This document shows, one piece after another, positions 28,879 to 37,628 of a stretch of DNA of 64,000 nt. The stretch lies in the NCBI GenBank assembly GCA_965262235.1, contig OZ253504.1:930001-994000 (forward strand), given 5' to 3'. The translations under genes were made by a program, and so were the position numbers. Position 1 is the first letter of the stretch; each line of letters begins with the position of its first letter. The DNA is from CATQGW01 sp965262235 (GTDB lineage: Bacteria > Chloroflexota > Dehalococcoidia > Bin125). The notes below the pieces were generated by a model. That model did not search any database. It had not been told where the DNA came from and saw nothing but the letters and a program-made list of their open reading frames with translations.

Positions 28879-30263
28879 GAGCATCCGCCTTGCGTGCTGT
28901 CTTGCCTGGCGTCCTGCGCGGCGTCTTGGGGGCGCCCGTCCCAGACGAGCTCGCCGCGGAGCAGCGTGGCGGCGACGACGCCGGTTAGCCGCTGGCCGGC
29001 GAGCGGCGTGTTCTTGCCGCGCGAGGCCCAGAGCTGCGGGTCGACGATCGTCTCGACGTTGGGCGCGAGCAGCACGACGTCGCCGGGCGCGCCGACCTGC
29101 AGCGTGCCGAGGCCGCACAGGGACTCACCGGAGGGCATCGTGCGGCGATCGAGCGCCCAGGCAGCGACCGGGCCGATCGTGAGGCGCTCCAGGGCCTGCA
29201 TTAGCGTGAGGCGGCGGGCCGCGACGAGCGAGGCGACGACGCTCCAGGCGCTTTCGAGTCCGGAGATTCCGAAGGCGGCCGCATCGAACTCGCAGTGTTT
29301 GTCGGGCGCGGCGTGCGGTGCGTGATCGGTCGCGACTGCGTCGACCACGCCGGCCGCGAGGGCGTCGATGCAGGCGTCGACGTCGGCGCGGGTGCGCAGC
29401 GGCGGGTTGACCTTGGCGGCGGTGTCGTAGGCGAGCTGCTCGCCGCAGCCGGCCACGGCGGCGTGGTCGAGCCAGAGGTGGTGCGGCGTGACTTCGGCGG
29501 TGACTCGCACTCCGCGGCTGCGGGCGCGGTCGACGGCCTCAAGCGCGGCGGCGGTCGAGAGATGGCAGCAGTGCAGCGCGGCGCCGGCGGCATCGGCCAG
29601 CGCGATGTCGCGTTCGACGATGCTCAGTTCGGCAAGACTCGGCTGTCCGCGCAGGCCCATGCGGGCCGAGATCACGCCGTCGTGCATGACGCCTCCGCCC
29701 GAGAGGCGCGGGTCCTCGCAGTGCTCGGCGAGCGGGATGTCGAGGTCGGCCAGGTATTCGAAGGCGCGGCGCGCGACGCCTGCGTCGGCGATGGCGTCGC
29801 CGTCGTCGGAGACGGCGACCGCGCCGGCATCGCGCAGGGCGGCCAGCTCGGCGAGCTCGCGGCCCTGACGGCCGAGCGTCACGGCGCCGATCGGCAGGAC
29901 GCGCGCGGAGCTGCCGCGCGCGGCGTCGAGCACGCTGGCGACCATCGGAGCGGCGTCGATGGCAGGCACGGTGTTGGGCATCGCGCAGACGGTCGTGAAG
30001 CCGCCGCGGCTGGCGGCGGCCGTGCCCGTCGCCATCGTTTCTTTGTGCTCCTCGCCGGGGACGCGGAGGTGGGTGTGGAGGTCGACGAAGCCGGGTGCGA
30101 CCACGAGGCCGAAGGCCTCGATTTCGCGGTCGTGGTCGCCGGGGGCGAGATCGACTCCCAGCTCCGCGACGCGGCCATTGAGGATGCGGATGTCGAGCGC
30201 GGCGTCGATCCCGACCGATGGATCGATCAAGCGCCCGCCGCGGATCAGCGCGTCGCCGCTCAT
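28875..30263 (-). CDS. pyrC: dihydroorotase
   Basis: 462 residues, the type I (long) form. VDLHTHLRVPGEEHKE gives the first two zinc histidines; the later His ligands lie in AEHCEDPR and ALHCCHLST, and the catalytic Asp in ATDHAPHAA. It cyclises carbamoyl-aspartate to dihydroorotate. It overlaps pyrB by ATGA and carA by ATGA, so it is translationally coupled to both. The type I form often associates with the PyrB product; that is family knowledge, not shown here. Confidence 0.96.
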
Positions 30264-31282
30264 GAGGCGCCCCGAACCAGCAGGAAGAGCACCGCCATGC
30301 GAATCGCGAGGCCGGCGGCGACCTGGGCCTCGATGCGGCTCTGCGCGCCATGCGCGACCTCGGAGGCGATTTCGACGCCCTCGTTCATCGGGCCGGGGTG
30401 CATGACGACGGCGTGCGGCGCAGCGGTGGCGATCCGCTCGGCGGTGAGCTGGTAGCGGCGCGCGTACTCGGCGGCCGAGGGCAGCAGCGCGCCGCGCATC
30501 CGCTCACGCTGGATGCGCAGGGCCATCACGGCGTCGGCGCCGACGATTGCGCGGTCGAGGTCCGAATCGCATCGGACGTTGGGCAGCGCCAGCGGATGCT
30601 CGCGCTCGTCTGCGCCGCGAACCAGCGACGAGGGGAGCAGCGGGCGCGGCGCGACCAGCGTCACGTCGGCGCCGAGTGTGGTCAACGCCCAGATGTTGGA
30701 ACGGACGACGCGCGAATGCAGCACGTCGCCGACGATCACGACGCGGCGGCCGTCGAGCGTCCCGAAGGCGTCCTGCAGGATGTAGGCGTCGAGCAGCGCC
30801 TGCGTGGGGTGCGCGTGCTGGCCGTCGCCGGCGTTGATCACATGTGCGTCGATCGTCTGCGCGACCAGATAGGGCGCGCCGGAGGCGGGATGGCGCATGA
30901 CCACCACATCGGCGCCGACCGCGGCGATCGTCTTGACGGTATCGACGAGCGACTCGCCCTTGTCGACGCTGGAGCCGTCGGCGCTGACGTTGATCACATC
31001 GGCGCCGAGCACCTTGCCGGCCAGCTCGAAGGAGGCGCGGGTGCGGGTGCTGGCTTCGTAGAAGAGGTTGCAGACGGTCACGCCGCGCAGCGCGGGGGTG
31101 CGGGGGACCGGGCGATCGAGCACTTCGCGCATCGCACGGGCGGTCTCGAGCACATGCTCGATCTCGCCGCGTTCGAGCAGATCGACATCGAGCAGGTTGC
31201 GGTGCCGCCAGGGCTGGACGTCGACAGCGACCGTCGGCGGCGTTTCGAACACGGGCGACGCGGGAGTTCGTTCGGCGACCAC
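30260..31282 (-). CDS. pyrB: aspartate carbamoyltransferase, catalytic subunit
   Basis: 340 residues from a GTG, two bases after the pyrR stop. Landmarks: YEASTRTRASFELAGK (carbamoyl-phosphate site with the STRTR loop), VMRHPASGAP, HAHPTQALLDAYIL, and the late AVVMHPGPMNEGVEI loop. It joins carbamoyl phosphate to aspartate. No pyrI regulatory-chain gene is present. The N-terminus has about 25 residues more than E. coli PyrB. Confidence 0.96.
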   Translation of the reverse strand: MVAERTPASPVFETPPTVAVDVQPWRHRNLLDVDLLERGEIEHVLETARAMREVLDRPVPRTPALRGVTVCNLFYEASTRTRASFELAGKVLGADVINVSADGSSVDKGESLVDTVKTIAAVGADVVVMRHPASGAPYLVAQTIDAHVINAGDGQHAHPTQALLDAYILQDAFGTLDGRRVVIVGDVLHSRVVRSNIWALTTLGADVTLVAPRPLLPSSLVRGADEREHPLALPNVRCDSDLDRAIVGADAVMALRIQRERMRGALLPSAAEYARRYQLTAERIATAAPHAVVMHPGPMNEGVEIASEVAHGAQSRIEAQVAAGLAIRMAVLFLLVRGAS

Positions 31283-31284
31283 GG

Positions 31285-31884
31285 TCAGCTCCGCTCAATC
31301 GGGGGCAGGACGGCGGGGGCCGGGTGAACGATCACGTCGTCGAGCCCGTCAACCTCGTGGAGGCGCACGCGCACATCGTCGCCGCGGCGCGTGGGGATGT
31401 TCTTGCCGACGTAGTCGGGGCGGATCGGCAGTTCGCGGTGGCCGCGGTCGATCAGCACGGCCAGCTCGATCACGGCGGGCCGCCCGTAGTCGATCAGCGC
31501 GTCGAGCGCGGCGCGGATCGAGCGTCCGGTGTAGAGCACGTCATCGACCAGCACGATCACCGAGCCGTCAATGTCGCCGGGGATGCGGCTGGGCTGGATC
31601 CGGGCGGTGCTGCGGCGAGCGAGGTCGTCGCGGTAGAGGCTGTTGTCGATCGCGCCGGCCGGGATGCGGCGGCCGTCGATCGCTTCGATCTGCACGGCGA
31701 GGCGTTGCGCGAGCGGCACGCCGCGCGTCTGCATGCCCATCAGCACGAGCGGCTCGGGGCCGGGGTGGTGCTCGACGATCTCATGCGCGATGCGCGTGAG
31801 CGCGCGCCGCATGCCGGCCTGATCGAGCACGGCGGCGGGGCTGACGCTCTGCGAGCCGATGCCGTGAACGGTCGACGAACTCAT
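31285..31884 (-). CDS. pyrR: bifunctional pyr-operon RNA-binding regulator/uracil phosphoribosyltransferase
   Basis: 199 residues. The PRPP-binding loop is VIVLVDDVLYTGRSIRAALDAL; TRGVPLAQRLA and DDLARR are further PRTase loops, and NIPTR lies near the C-terminus. PyrR binds UMP/UTP and a conserved RNA stem-loop to shut down pyr genes. Its ATG (31882-31884) overlaps the TGA of a 28-codon leader ORF, so translation is coupled. The first gene of the operon, preceded by a PyrR-binding site at 31.97-32.01 kb. Confidence 0.95.
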   Translation of the reverse strand: MSSSTVHGIGSQSVSPAAVLDQAGMRRALTRIAHEIVEHHPGPEPLVLMGMQTRGVPLAQRLAVQIEAIDGRRIPAGAIDNSLYRDDLARRSTARIQPSRIPGDIDGSVIVLVDDVLYTGRSIRAALDALIDYGRPAVIELAVLIDRGHRELPIRPDYVGKNIPTRRGDDVRVRLHEVDGLDDVIVHPAPAVLPPIERS

Positions 31885-31967
31885 TTGAACCTCGAGTCGA
31901 CGAGGCGGAAGAGTCCGACCTGAAGGAGGGTCTGAGCGGGTAGCACGCGGGGTCGGCGTTGGGCCAT
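31881..31967 (-). CDS. pyr leader ORF, 28 aa, coupled to pyrR
   Basis: ATG at 31965-31967 to TGA at 31881-31883; the TGA overlaps the pyrR ATG in ATGA. The peptide (MAQRRPRVLPAQTLLQV..) is basic and has no sign of an own function. Its ribosome site AAGGA lies inside the predicted PyrR-binding loop. The arrangement suggests that ribosomes enter at this ORF and then re-initiate on pyrR, so PyrR binding would shut down the whole operon. Confidence 0.6.
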   Translation of the reverse strand: MAQRRPRVLPAQTLLQVGLFRLVDSRFK

Positions 31968-31970
31968 GCG

Positions 31971-32005
31971 GTGTCCTTGCCGGCCTCACCGGACCGGATT
32001 AAAGT
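31971..32005 (-). promoter_or_regulatory. PyrR-binding RNA loop in the pyr leader
   Basis: On the minus strand the segment reads TTTAATCCGGTCCGG, TGAGGCCGGCAAGGA. This fits the known PyrR recognition stem-loop (CAGAGAGGCTGGCAAGG-like terminal purine loop with flanking CCGG/CCGG stem). The AAGGA at its 3' side is also the ribosome site of the leader ORF. Binding would block it directly, the translational type of control described for mycobacterial pyr operons, not terminator attenuation. No terminator hairpin is seen before pyrR. Confidence 0.72.
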
Positions 32006-32126
32006 CCAACCGTCGCAGTGATTTGAGCCTATCAGCGGAGGCGGCCGGAACCCGGCGCGCTTCTGTCACCATCGCTACTCGGGGTACTCGACTGGCGCAC
32101 CTCGCGCCAGCCGGCTGAGTCGCGCC

Positions 32127-32313
32127 AGGAACGCTCTGAACAACTCTCCCCCCGCCTTGCGGGGGGAGATGTCACGGAGCGACAGAGGGGGGCTCCCCCG
32201 CTCCGCAACGGGCCGCCCCCCTCTGCCCCCTGCCTGCGCAGGGGCAGGCTTCGGCATCTCCCCCCGCGAAGCGGGGGGAGAGGGGATCCGACTTGATCAG
32301 AGGATTCCTAACG
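32127..32313. mobile_element. miniature palindromic element, copy 2
   Basis: About 187 bases. The ends read AGGAACGCTCTGAACAACTC and, on the other strand, AGGAATCCTCTGATCAAGTC, a good imperfect inverted repeat. Inside lie CTCTCCCCCCGC/GCGGGGGGAGAG arms and a further GCCCCCTCTGCC repeat. No coding potential. Its right end supplies the stop codon of the Trm112-like gene. Apart from this and the pyr leader I see nothing in 31.9-32.3 kb. Confidence 0.7.
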
Positions 32314-32514
32314 GCGGGGGGCGTCCGGGGCGTTCTGCATCTCGGGCGGGAGCAGGTTGGGGATGCCGTCCTCGATCGGGTAGCGGAAGTCGAGCGAGCG
32401 TGAGTAGAGATGGCCGCGGATCACGTCGCCGTCGGCGGCCTCTTGCTCAACGACGAGCTCGAGCGGCTCGTGGGTGACGGGGCAGACGAGGATTTCGACG
32501 AGTTCCTTGCGCAT
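32308..32514 (-). CDS. Trm112-family zinc-ribbon-like protein
   Basis: 68 residues. ELVEILVCPVTHEPLEL and YPIEDGIPNLLPPE are the two halves of the Trm112/YcaR fold. Only the first of the usual metal cysteines is seen (CPVTHEP in place of CPxC), so it may not bind zinc. In bacteria these small proteins support methyltransferases or LPS/cell-wall enzymes. The last residues and the TAG stop are formed at the edge of the neighbouring miniature element. Confidence 0.85.
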   Translation of the reverse strand: MRKELVEILVCPVTHEPLELVVEQEAADGDVIRGHLYSRSLDFRYPIEDGIPNLLPPEMQNAPDAPRR

Positions 32515-32648
32515 TTCGGCAGCCTACTCTTCGCCCGCGAGCCGCACGCGCAGCGCATGCACAGCGCACGGGGCGCGAGCAGCTAACCTCTGTCCGCGCG
32601 ATACTGTAGGGGCGAGACGAAGCATCCAGGAATCGAGGGGTGGGACCT

Positions 32649-32867
32649 GTGGCAGAAGACGTCAAGTCGCCGATGGCCGGCACGATTTTCGAACTACTCG
32701 TCGCCCAGGGCGACAGCGTTGATGAGGGCGATGAGCTGGTCATCCTCGAATCGATGAAGATGGAGATTCCGGTCGAAGCGCCGATCTCCGGCTCGGTCTC
32801 GCAGGTGCACATTGGCCCGGGCGACCAGGTGCAGGAAGGCGACCCGCTCGTCACGATCGAGGGCTAG
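32649..32867 (+). CDS. accB: biotin carboxyl carrier protein
   Basis: 72 residues from a GTG with GAGGGG about eight bases upstream (another GTG at 32640 is in frame). ESMKMEIPV places the biotin-accepting Lys at residue 37, with the expected thumb-less lipoyl-type fold (KSPMAGTIFELLV, GDSVDEGDELVILE). Short, single-domain BCCPs like this belong to acyl-CoA carboxylases. It is followed nine bases later by the biotin carboxylase. The carboxyltransferase is not in the window, so whether it acts on acetyl-CoA or propionyl-CoA is open. Confidence 0.9.
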   Translation: MAEDVKSPMAGTIFELLVAQGDSVDEGDELVILESMKMEIPVEAPISGSVSQVHIGPGDQVQEGDPLVTIEG

Positions 32868-32876
32868 CGGGCCGGC

Positions 32877-34220
32877 ATGTTCAAGCGAGTCCTGATCGCC
32901 AATCGCGGCGAGATCGCCGCGCGCGTCTCGCGCACCTGCCGTCGGCTGGGGATCGAATCCCACGCCATCTACTCGGTGGCCGACGCCGACGCGCTGCACG
33001 TGCGTGAGGCGGATGGCGCGACGCACATCGGCGCGTCGCCGGTGGCCGAGTCGTACATCAACGTCGACGCGGTGATCGATGCGGCAGTGCGCGCCGGCTG
33101 CGATGCGGTGCATCCCGGCTACGGGTTGCTCTCGGAGAACGCGCGCTTCGCTCAGGCCTGCGAGGACCGCGGGATCACCTTCATCGGGCCCGCCCCCGAG
33201 CACATGGACCTGATGGGCAACAAGGATCAGGCGCGGCGCACGATGCGCGACCTGGGCCTGCCCGTGATCCCCGGCAGCGAAGGGGCGGTTTCGGACGAAG
33301 AGGCCCTCGCGGCCGCTGAGGCGGTCGGCTACCCCTTGCTGATCAAGGCCTCGTTCGGCGGCGGTGGGATTGGGATGGCCAGCGTCAAGCGGGAGCGGCA
33401 GTTTGAGCGATCACTGCGGCGAGCGCGATCGTCGGCGTCGCGGGCGTTCGGCTCGGGCGATGTTTATCTGGAGCGCGAACTCGTCGAGCCGCATCACATC
33501 GAGCTGCAGGTGTTCGGCGACGGTCGCGGCGGCGCGCTGATTCTGGGCGACCGCGAGTGCTCGGTGCAGCGGCGGCATCAGAAGGTGATCGAGGAGGCGC
33601 CGGCGCCGGCGCCGGGCTTCACGGATGCGCTGCGAGAGCGGCTCTACGCGCAGGTGCAGGCGGCGGTTTCGCAGCTCAACTACCTCAACGCGGGGACGAT
33701 CGAGTGCCTGCTTGACACGTCGGGCGAGATGTTCTTCCTCGAGATGAACACGCGGCTGCAGGTGGAGCATCCAGTCACGGAGATGGTCACGGGGCAGGAC
33801 CTGGTTGAGTGGCAGCTGCGGATCGCGTCGGGCGAGCCGCTCTCGGAGCTGCCGGTGCCGGACCGCATCAACGGGCACGCGATCGAGACGCGCATCTACG
33901 CCGAGGACCCGGTGACGCTGCTGCCCTCGCCGGGCTCGATCGACGTGCTCGAAGTGCCCGACGAACCGTGGCTGCGGCTCGATACGGGCGTCGCGAGCGG
34001 CGACGACGTGCCGCACTACTACGACCCGCTGATGGCGAAGCTGATCGTGCACGGGGGCTCGCGCGCGGAGGCGCTGCAGCGGCTCGAGACCGCGCTGGCC
34101 GGCACGCGGATCGAGGGGATCAAGCACAATGTGCCCTTCCTCCAGCGCGTGATCCGGACGCCGGAGTTTCAACAGGGCGACTACACGGTGGCGCTGACCG
34201 ACGGCTTGCTGAAGGGATGA
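32877..34220 (+). CDS. accC: biotin carboxylase subunit of acyl-CoA carboxylase
   Basis: 447 residues. KRVLIANRGEIAARVSRTCRRLGI is the N-terminal biotin-carboxylase domain, then the ATP-grasp domain with LIKASFGGGGIGM, the EAPAPAPGF loop and EMNTRLQVEHPVTE. The C-terminal domain (AIETRIYAEDP) completes it. It carboxylates biotin on the carrier protein with ATP and bicarbonate. The second glycine loop has GIGM where GRGM is usual, a conservative change in the lid. It ends four bases before the next gene, which may be co-transcribed. Confidence 0.95.
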   Translation: MFKRVLIANRGEIAARVSRTCRRLGIESHAIYSVADADALHVREADGATHIGASPVAESYINVDAVIDAAVRAGCDAVHPGYGLLSENARFAQACEDRGITFIGPAPEHMDLMGNKDQARRTMRDLGLPVIPGSEGAVSDEEALAAAEAVGYPLLIKASFGGGGIGMASVKRERQFERSLRRARSSASRAFGSGDVYLERELVEPHHIELQVFGDGRGGALILGDRECSVQRRHQKVIEEAPAPAPGFTDALRERLYAQVQAAVSQLNYLNAGTIECLLDTSGEMFFLEMNTRLQVEHPVTEMVTGQDLVEWQLRIASGEPLSELPVPDRINGHAIETRIYAEDPVTLLPSPGSIDVLEVPDEPWLRLDTGVASGDDVPHYYDPLMAKLIVHGGSRAEALQRLETALAGTRIEGIKHNVPFLQRVIRTPEFQQGDYTVALTDGLLKG

Positions 34221-34224
34221 GCGG

Positions 34225-35058
34225 ATGAAGTTCGGCGTCTTCGGCCTGGGCTCGGGCGTCGCGGACCCGCAGACGATCACGACGATCGCGCAGGCCGCCG
34301 AGGCGGCCGGCCTGGAATCGTTGTGGACGGGCGAGCATGTGGTCTTGCCCAAGCCGCGCGTCGCGCCGTCGCCGGCCGAGCCCGACCTGCCGTTCCTGCA
34401 CCCGTCCTCGGTCCTCAGCTATCTGGCGGCGGTCACGGACACGGTGATGCTCGGGACCGGGGTCGTGCTGATCGCGCAGCGCAACCCGGTGGTGCTCGCG
34501 AAGGAGATCGCGAGCGCGGATGTGCTGAGCGGCGGGCGGGCGATCCTGGGCGTCGGCGCCGGCTATCTCGAGCCGGAGTTCGAAGCGATCGGGGCCGACT
34601 TCCACACGCGCGGTCCGCGCACCGACGAGGCGATCGACGTGCTGCGGGCGCTCTGGAGTCAGGAAGACCCGAGCTTCGACGGAGAGTTCAGCGAGTTTTC
34701 AGGCATCGACGCGCACCCGCGCCCGATTCAGGCCGGCGGCGTGCCGATCGTGATCGGCGGTCACAGCCGCGCCGCGCTGCGGCGCGCCGTGGAGCGGGGC
34801 CACGGATGGTATGGCTGGGCGCAGACTCCGGAGCAGACACGCGACCTGCTGGCGAAAGTCGAGGAGATCTCGTCGACCGTCGAACGACCGGCGGAGCTCG
34901 GCGAGCTGGAGATCACGATCACGCCACCGGCGCGGCTGACTCCCGAAGCGGTCGAGGACTACGCCGAGGCCGGCGTGCACCGGTTGGTCTCGCTGATGTC
35001 GCGGCAGGAGTCGGGGATGCTGCGGGCGATCGAGCTGCTGCACGAGCTCAGCGACTGA
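34225..35058 (+). CDS. LLM-class F420-dependent oxidoreductase
   Basis: 277 residues. KFGVFGLGSGVADPQTITTIAQAAEAAGLESLWTGEHVVLP and VMLGTGVVLIAQRNPVVLAKEIASADVLSGGRAILGVGAGYL are the barrel landmarks, then RPIQAGGVPIVIGGHSRAALRRAVERGHGW. This matches the F420-dependent Rv2161c-like group. Its ATG follows an AAGGGATG site that overlaps the accC stop region. Substrate unknown. It converges with the phosphotransferase gene, overlapping it by 11 bases. Confidence 0.88.
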   Translation: MKFGVFGLGSGVADPQTITTIAQAAEAAGLESLWTGEHVVLPKPRVAPSPAEPDLPFLHPSSVLSYLAAVTDTVMLGTGVVLIAQRNPVVLAKEIASADVLSGGRAILGVGAGYLEPEFEAIGADFHTRGPRTDEAIDVLRALWSQEDPSFDGEFSEFSGIDAHPRPIQAGGVPIVIGGHSRAALRRAVERGHGWYGWAQTPEQTRDLLAKVEEISSTVERPAELGELEITITPPARLTPEAVEDYAEAGVHRLVSLMSRQESGMLRAIELLHELSD

Positions 35059-36004
35059 GGCGATCAAGTCGATCGAGGCAAGCGTCGCCGACGCGCTGGA
35101 CATCGGCCCAGGAGTACCAGGGCGGGATGTCGCCGATCTCGGACCAGATGCGGTGGATGACGGCGAGTTTGTAGAGCTGGTGCAGCATCCAGTAGCGCAG
35201 GTCGGCTACGGAGCGACCGCCGGCGAGCAGTGAGGGCCGCGCGAGCGGCATCTGCTCCGGCGCTTCGGGCGAGCCGCGCAGGGCTGCGAGGGCGCAGATC
35301 AGGCCCCAGTCGGAGAGCGGGTCACCGAGATTGGCCTGCTCCCAATCGACCACCCCGACGATCCCGCCGTCGTCGCCGACGAGATAGTTGAAGACGTTGA
35401 TATCACCGTGGCAGAGCCGCGGCGGCGGACTGTCGGGCAGCGCGCCGCGGGCGGCCTTGGCGAGTTCGGTGATGTAGGGGTCGGCATCGCAGGCGAACGA
35501 AACCGCGCGGGCGTGCACGGTGTCGAGGTCGCGCTCGGCGGCGTGCGGGCCGGGCGCGGGTGGATCGAGGAAGCCGAGGCCTGCGGTGCGCCAGTCGACA
35601 GCGTGGATCGAGTCGACGGCGGCGCGGTAGGCGTCGAACAGGCCCGGGCTGATCCCGGCCTGGCCCATGTGCGGGGCGTCGATCCACTCCATCACGATGC
35701 AGGCGGCGCCGAGCGCGGCCGAGTGGGCGGCTGCGCCGAGCATCGCCGGTACGGGCACGGCGGCGCCGGCGAGCGCGCTCAGAACGCGGCCTTCGCGGAG
35801 CACGTCGTAGGGCTGAAAGATGCCGCGCTCGCGCTCGACGCGCAGCACGACGGGATCGTGATCTTCGAGTGCGAGGCGCCAGGTGAGATTGGAGACGCCG
35901 CCATCGAGACGGTGCAGCGAGGTGACCTGCGCCATGATGCTGCAGTCTTCGAGCGCGGCTGTCGCGAGCGCCGCGGTGAGCGCCGCAGGGATCTCCGGAG
36001 GCAC
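35048..36004 (-). CDS. APH/ACAD10-like phosphotransferase
   Basis: 318 residues from a GTG overlapping the thioesterase TAG by one base. The catalytic loop is LCHGDINVFNYL and the metal-binding segment VVDWEQANLGDP, both intact. VVLRVERERGIFQP carries the ATP-binding basic residue. Related kinases phosphorylate aminoglycosides, homoserine, choline or short hydroxyacyl-CoA esters (ACAD10-like). The tight link to a PaaI-type thioesterase suggests acyl-CoA chemistry, an inference. Confidence 0.85.
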   Translation of the reverse strand: MPPEIPAALTAALATAALEDCSIMAQVTSLHRLDGGVSNLTWRLALEDHDPVVLRVERERGIFQPYDVLREGRVLSALAGAAVPVPAMLGAAAHSAALGAACIVMEWIDAPHMGQAGISPGLFDAYRAAVDSIHAVDWRTAGLGFLDPPAPGPHAAERDLDTVHARAVSFACDADPYITELAKAARGALPDSPPPRLCHGDINVFNYLVGDDGGIVGVVDWEQANLGDPLSDWGLICALAALRGSPEAPEQMPLARPSLLAGGRSVADLRYWMLHQLYKLAVIHRIWSEIGDIPPWYSWADVQRVGDACLDRLDRLSR

Positions 36005-36441
36005 TAGCGCGGCCCGCCTCCGCTGGCGCCGATCGAGTAGGTGACGCGGGCTTTCGCAATCAGCGAGCCGAGCTCGTTGGTGAGGTCGACATCGCCGACG
36101 GCGAGGCTGCGGCCCTTCTTGATCACGTTGCTGTCGACGCGAATCAGCTTGCCGGTGGCGGGCCGCAGGTAGGAGATGTTGAGCTCGGCGGTGCCGCGCA
36201 TCTGCTCGCCCTCGCGGCAGGTGCTGAGGACGGCGGCGACGACGCCGATGTCGGCCAGGGAGGCCAGAATCCCGCCATGCACGCCGCCGCTCGCACCGCC
36301 GGCGGTGTGTTGCGTGATGGGCATCTCGAAGACGGTGTGGCCCCGCTCGATCGCCACGAGCTGGGCGCCGAAGAGCGTCCCGCCGCGGTAGGTGGCCTCG
36401 ATCTGTCCCAGCGGCACAAGCCAGCGAATGTCGTCGGGCAT
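36004..36441 (-). CDS. PaaI-type hotdog thioesterase
   Basis: 145 residues from the ATG at 36441 (an upstream in-frame ATG at 36504 gives an unconserved extension). HTAGGASGGVHGGILASLADIGVVAAV is the hotdog active-site helix with the H-G-G-x-x-x-x-L-x-D motif; TAELNISYLRPATGKLIRVDSNVIKKGRSLAVGDVDL is the rest of the fold. It hydrolyses small or aromatic acyl-CoA thioesters. Its stop overlaps the start of the kinase-like gene. Confidence 0.9.
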   Translation of the reverse strand: MPDDIRWLVPLGQIEATYRGGTLFGAQLVAIERGHTVFEMPITQHTAGGASGGVHGGILASLADIGVVAAVLSTCREGEQMRGTAELNISYLRPATGKLIRVDSNVIKKGRSLAVGDVDLTNELGSLIAKARVTYSIGASGGGPR

Positions 36442-36497
36442 GGGCGTGATCCTAACCTTCTGTCGCAGCTCGACTACAATTTGCCACAGGAGAGCCG

Positions 36498-37190
36498 ATG
36501 CCACCCGCCGCTGCAGCCCCGCTGGACGTCTTCTACCGCGGCGCCCTTCGAGCCAGCCTCGTTGCCCCCCTGGCCGGCACCACGCCGAATCAACTTGGGG
36601 CGTGGCACCGCCGAAGCATCCTGACCTCCTCCTTCATCAAGGGCCGACGCGGCGTGCCACGCCTCTACTCATGGATCGACTACCAGAAGGCGCGCGCGCT
36701 CGTCACGCTGATCGAGCAAGGGATCGAGCGTCGTCGGCTGGGTCCGCAGATCGCCGCGCTCGACGTTGAAGTTGACGAATGGTGGAAGCTCCCACTGCTC
36801 GCGTACTCGAACTATGTCATCGTCCCGAGAGGCGATGCTCCGGGTTACACCATCATCGAGAAGCAGGGCGCCATGGACGACTTTATCCGCGATGCGCCGC
36901 CCCGGTCCGAAGACGTATCGGCCAACGACGCCAGGCTTGCGATCGAGGTCATACGCGTCCTACGAGCCGAGGGACCCCTGGGGCGACTGGCCGAGTATCG
37001 AGAGTTCATCGACATGGATCCCCGCATCCAGGACGGCCACCCGGTCGTCTCCGGCCGTCGCATCGAAACGGGCATGCTGGCGAAGCTCAGCGAGTGGGGC
37101 CGCAGCCGCGACGAACTCGCCGACCGCTTCGATCTCGCCGCCCAGCAGGTCGAAGCCGCGCTCGCGTTCGAGCAGGCGCTCGCGGCATAG
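36498..37190 (+). CDS. DUF433 antitoxin with MerR-like N-terminal domain
   Basis: 230 residues with AGGAG five bases before the ATG. The N-terminus contains a helix-turn-helix-like stretch (LAGTTPNQLGAWHRR ... YSWIDYQKARALVTLIEQGI). The C-terminal DUF433 domain reads FIDMDPRIQDGHPVVSGRRI followed by LAKLSEWGRSRDELADRFDL. DUF433 proteins are antitoxins of PIN-like (DUF5615) toxins, and such a gene follows ten bases later. Expected to bind its own promoter. Confidence 0.87.
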   Translation: MPPAAAAPLDVFYRGALRASLVAPLAGTTPNQLGAWHRRSILTSSFIKGRRGVPRLYSWIDYQKARALVTLIEQGIERRRLGPQIAALDVEVDEWWKLPLLAYSNYVIVPRGDAPGYTIIEKQGAMDDFIRDAPPRSEDVSANDARLAIEVIRVLRAEGPLGRLAEYREFIDMDPRIQDGHPVVSGRRIETGMLAKLSEWGRSRDELADRFDLAAQQVEAALAFEQALAA

Positions 37191-37200
37191 ATGAGCGTCG

Positions 37201-37620
37201 ATGCACCTACTCCTCGACGAGAATATGTGGCGCGACACTGCGATCATCCTCACCCTCTTCGGCCACCCCTCTCAGCATTCGATCGACGTCACCGGCAGGG
37301 GAGCAAGCGATGTGGAAATCGCGGAGCGAATCGCCGAATACGACGCACTCGTCACTGCCGACCTTCATCGCCAACCGCAAGAGCGGCGCGCGATCAACGA
37401 GGCGATTGTCGCCGGCGCAAACGCCGTACGGATCAGGTACCGGCGGGGCGAGCCAGACAACGCAATGGCTGAGGTTCGCTCGCTTATCTGGAAATGGCCG
37501 ATCATCCAAGCTGCAGTTCGAGACGACGAAATCGGACTCATCACGGTCTCCGCACAGGGGAACCGCATCCGCACAAACAGCCGATCTGTCGTCGCCTCGC
37601 GGCTGGCCGACGACACGTAG
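37201..37620 (+). CDS. PIN-like (DUF5615-type) ribonuclease toxin
   Basis: 139 residues. HLLLDENMWRD gives the first acidic cluster (D-E), HSIDVTGRGASDVEIAERIAEYDALVTADLHR the second and third (D and T-A-D). This is the Mut7-C/DUF5615 PIN-like pattern. It is the toxin partner of the preceding DUF433 gene. It ends right at the broken 5' end of a GNAT-like fragment, so this pair appears to have landed within an older module. Confidence 0.82.
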   Translation: MHLLLDENMWRDTAIILTLFGHPSQHSIDVTGRGASDVEIAERIAEYDALVTADLHRQPQERRAINEAIVAGANAVRIRYRRGEPDNAMAEVRSLIWKWPIIQAAVRDDEIGLITVSAQGNRIRTNSRSVVASRLADDT

Positions 37621-37628
37621 AACCGGGT

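Noticed and set aside
31285..31989. Longer PyrR start at 31989
   Set aside because: It would run through the PyrR-binding loop; the ATG at 31884, coupled to the leader ORF, matches family N-termini.
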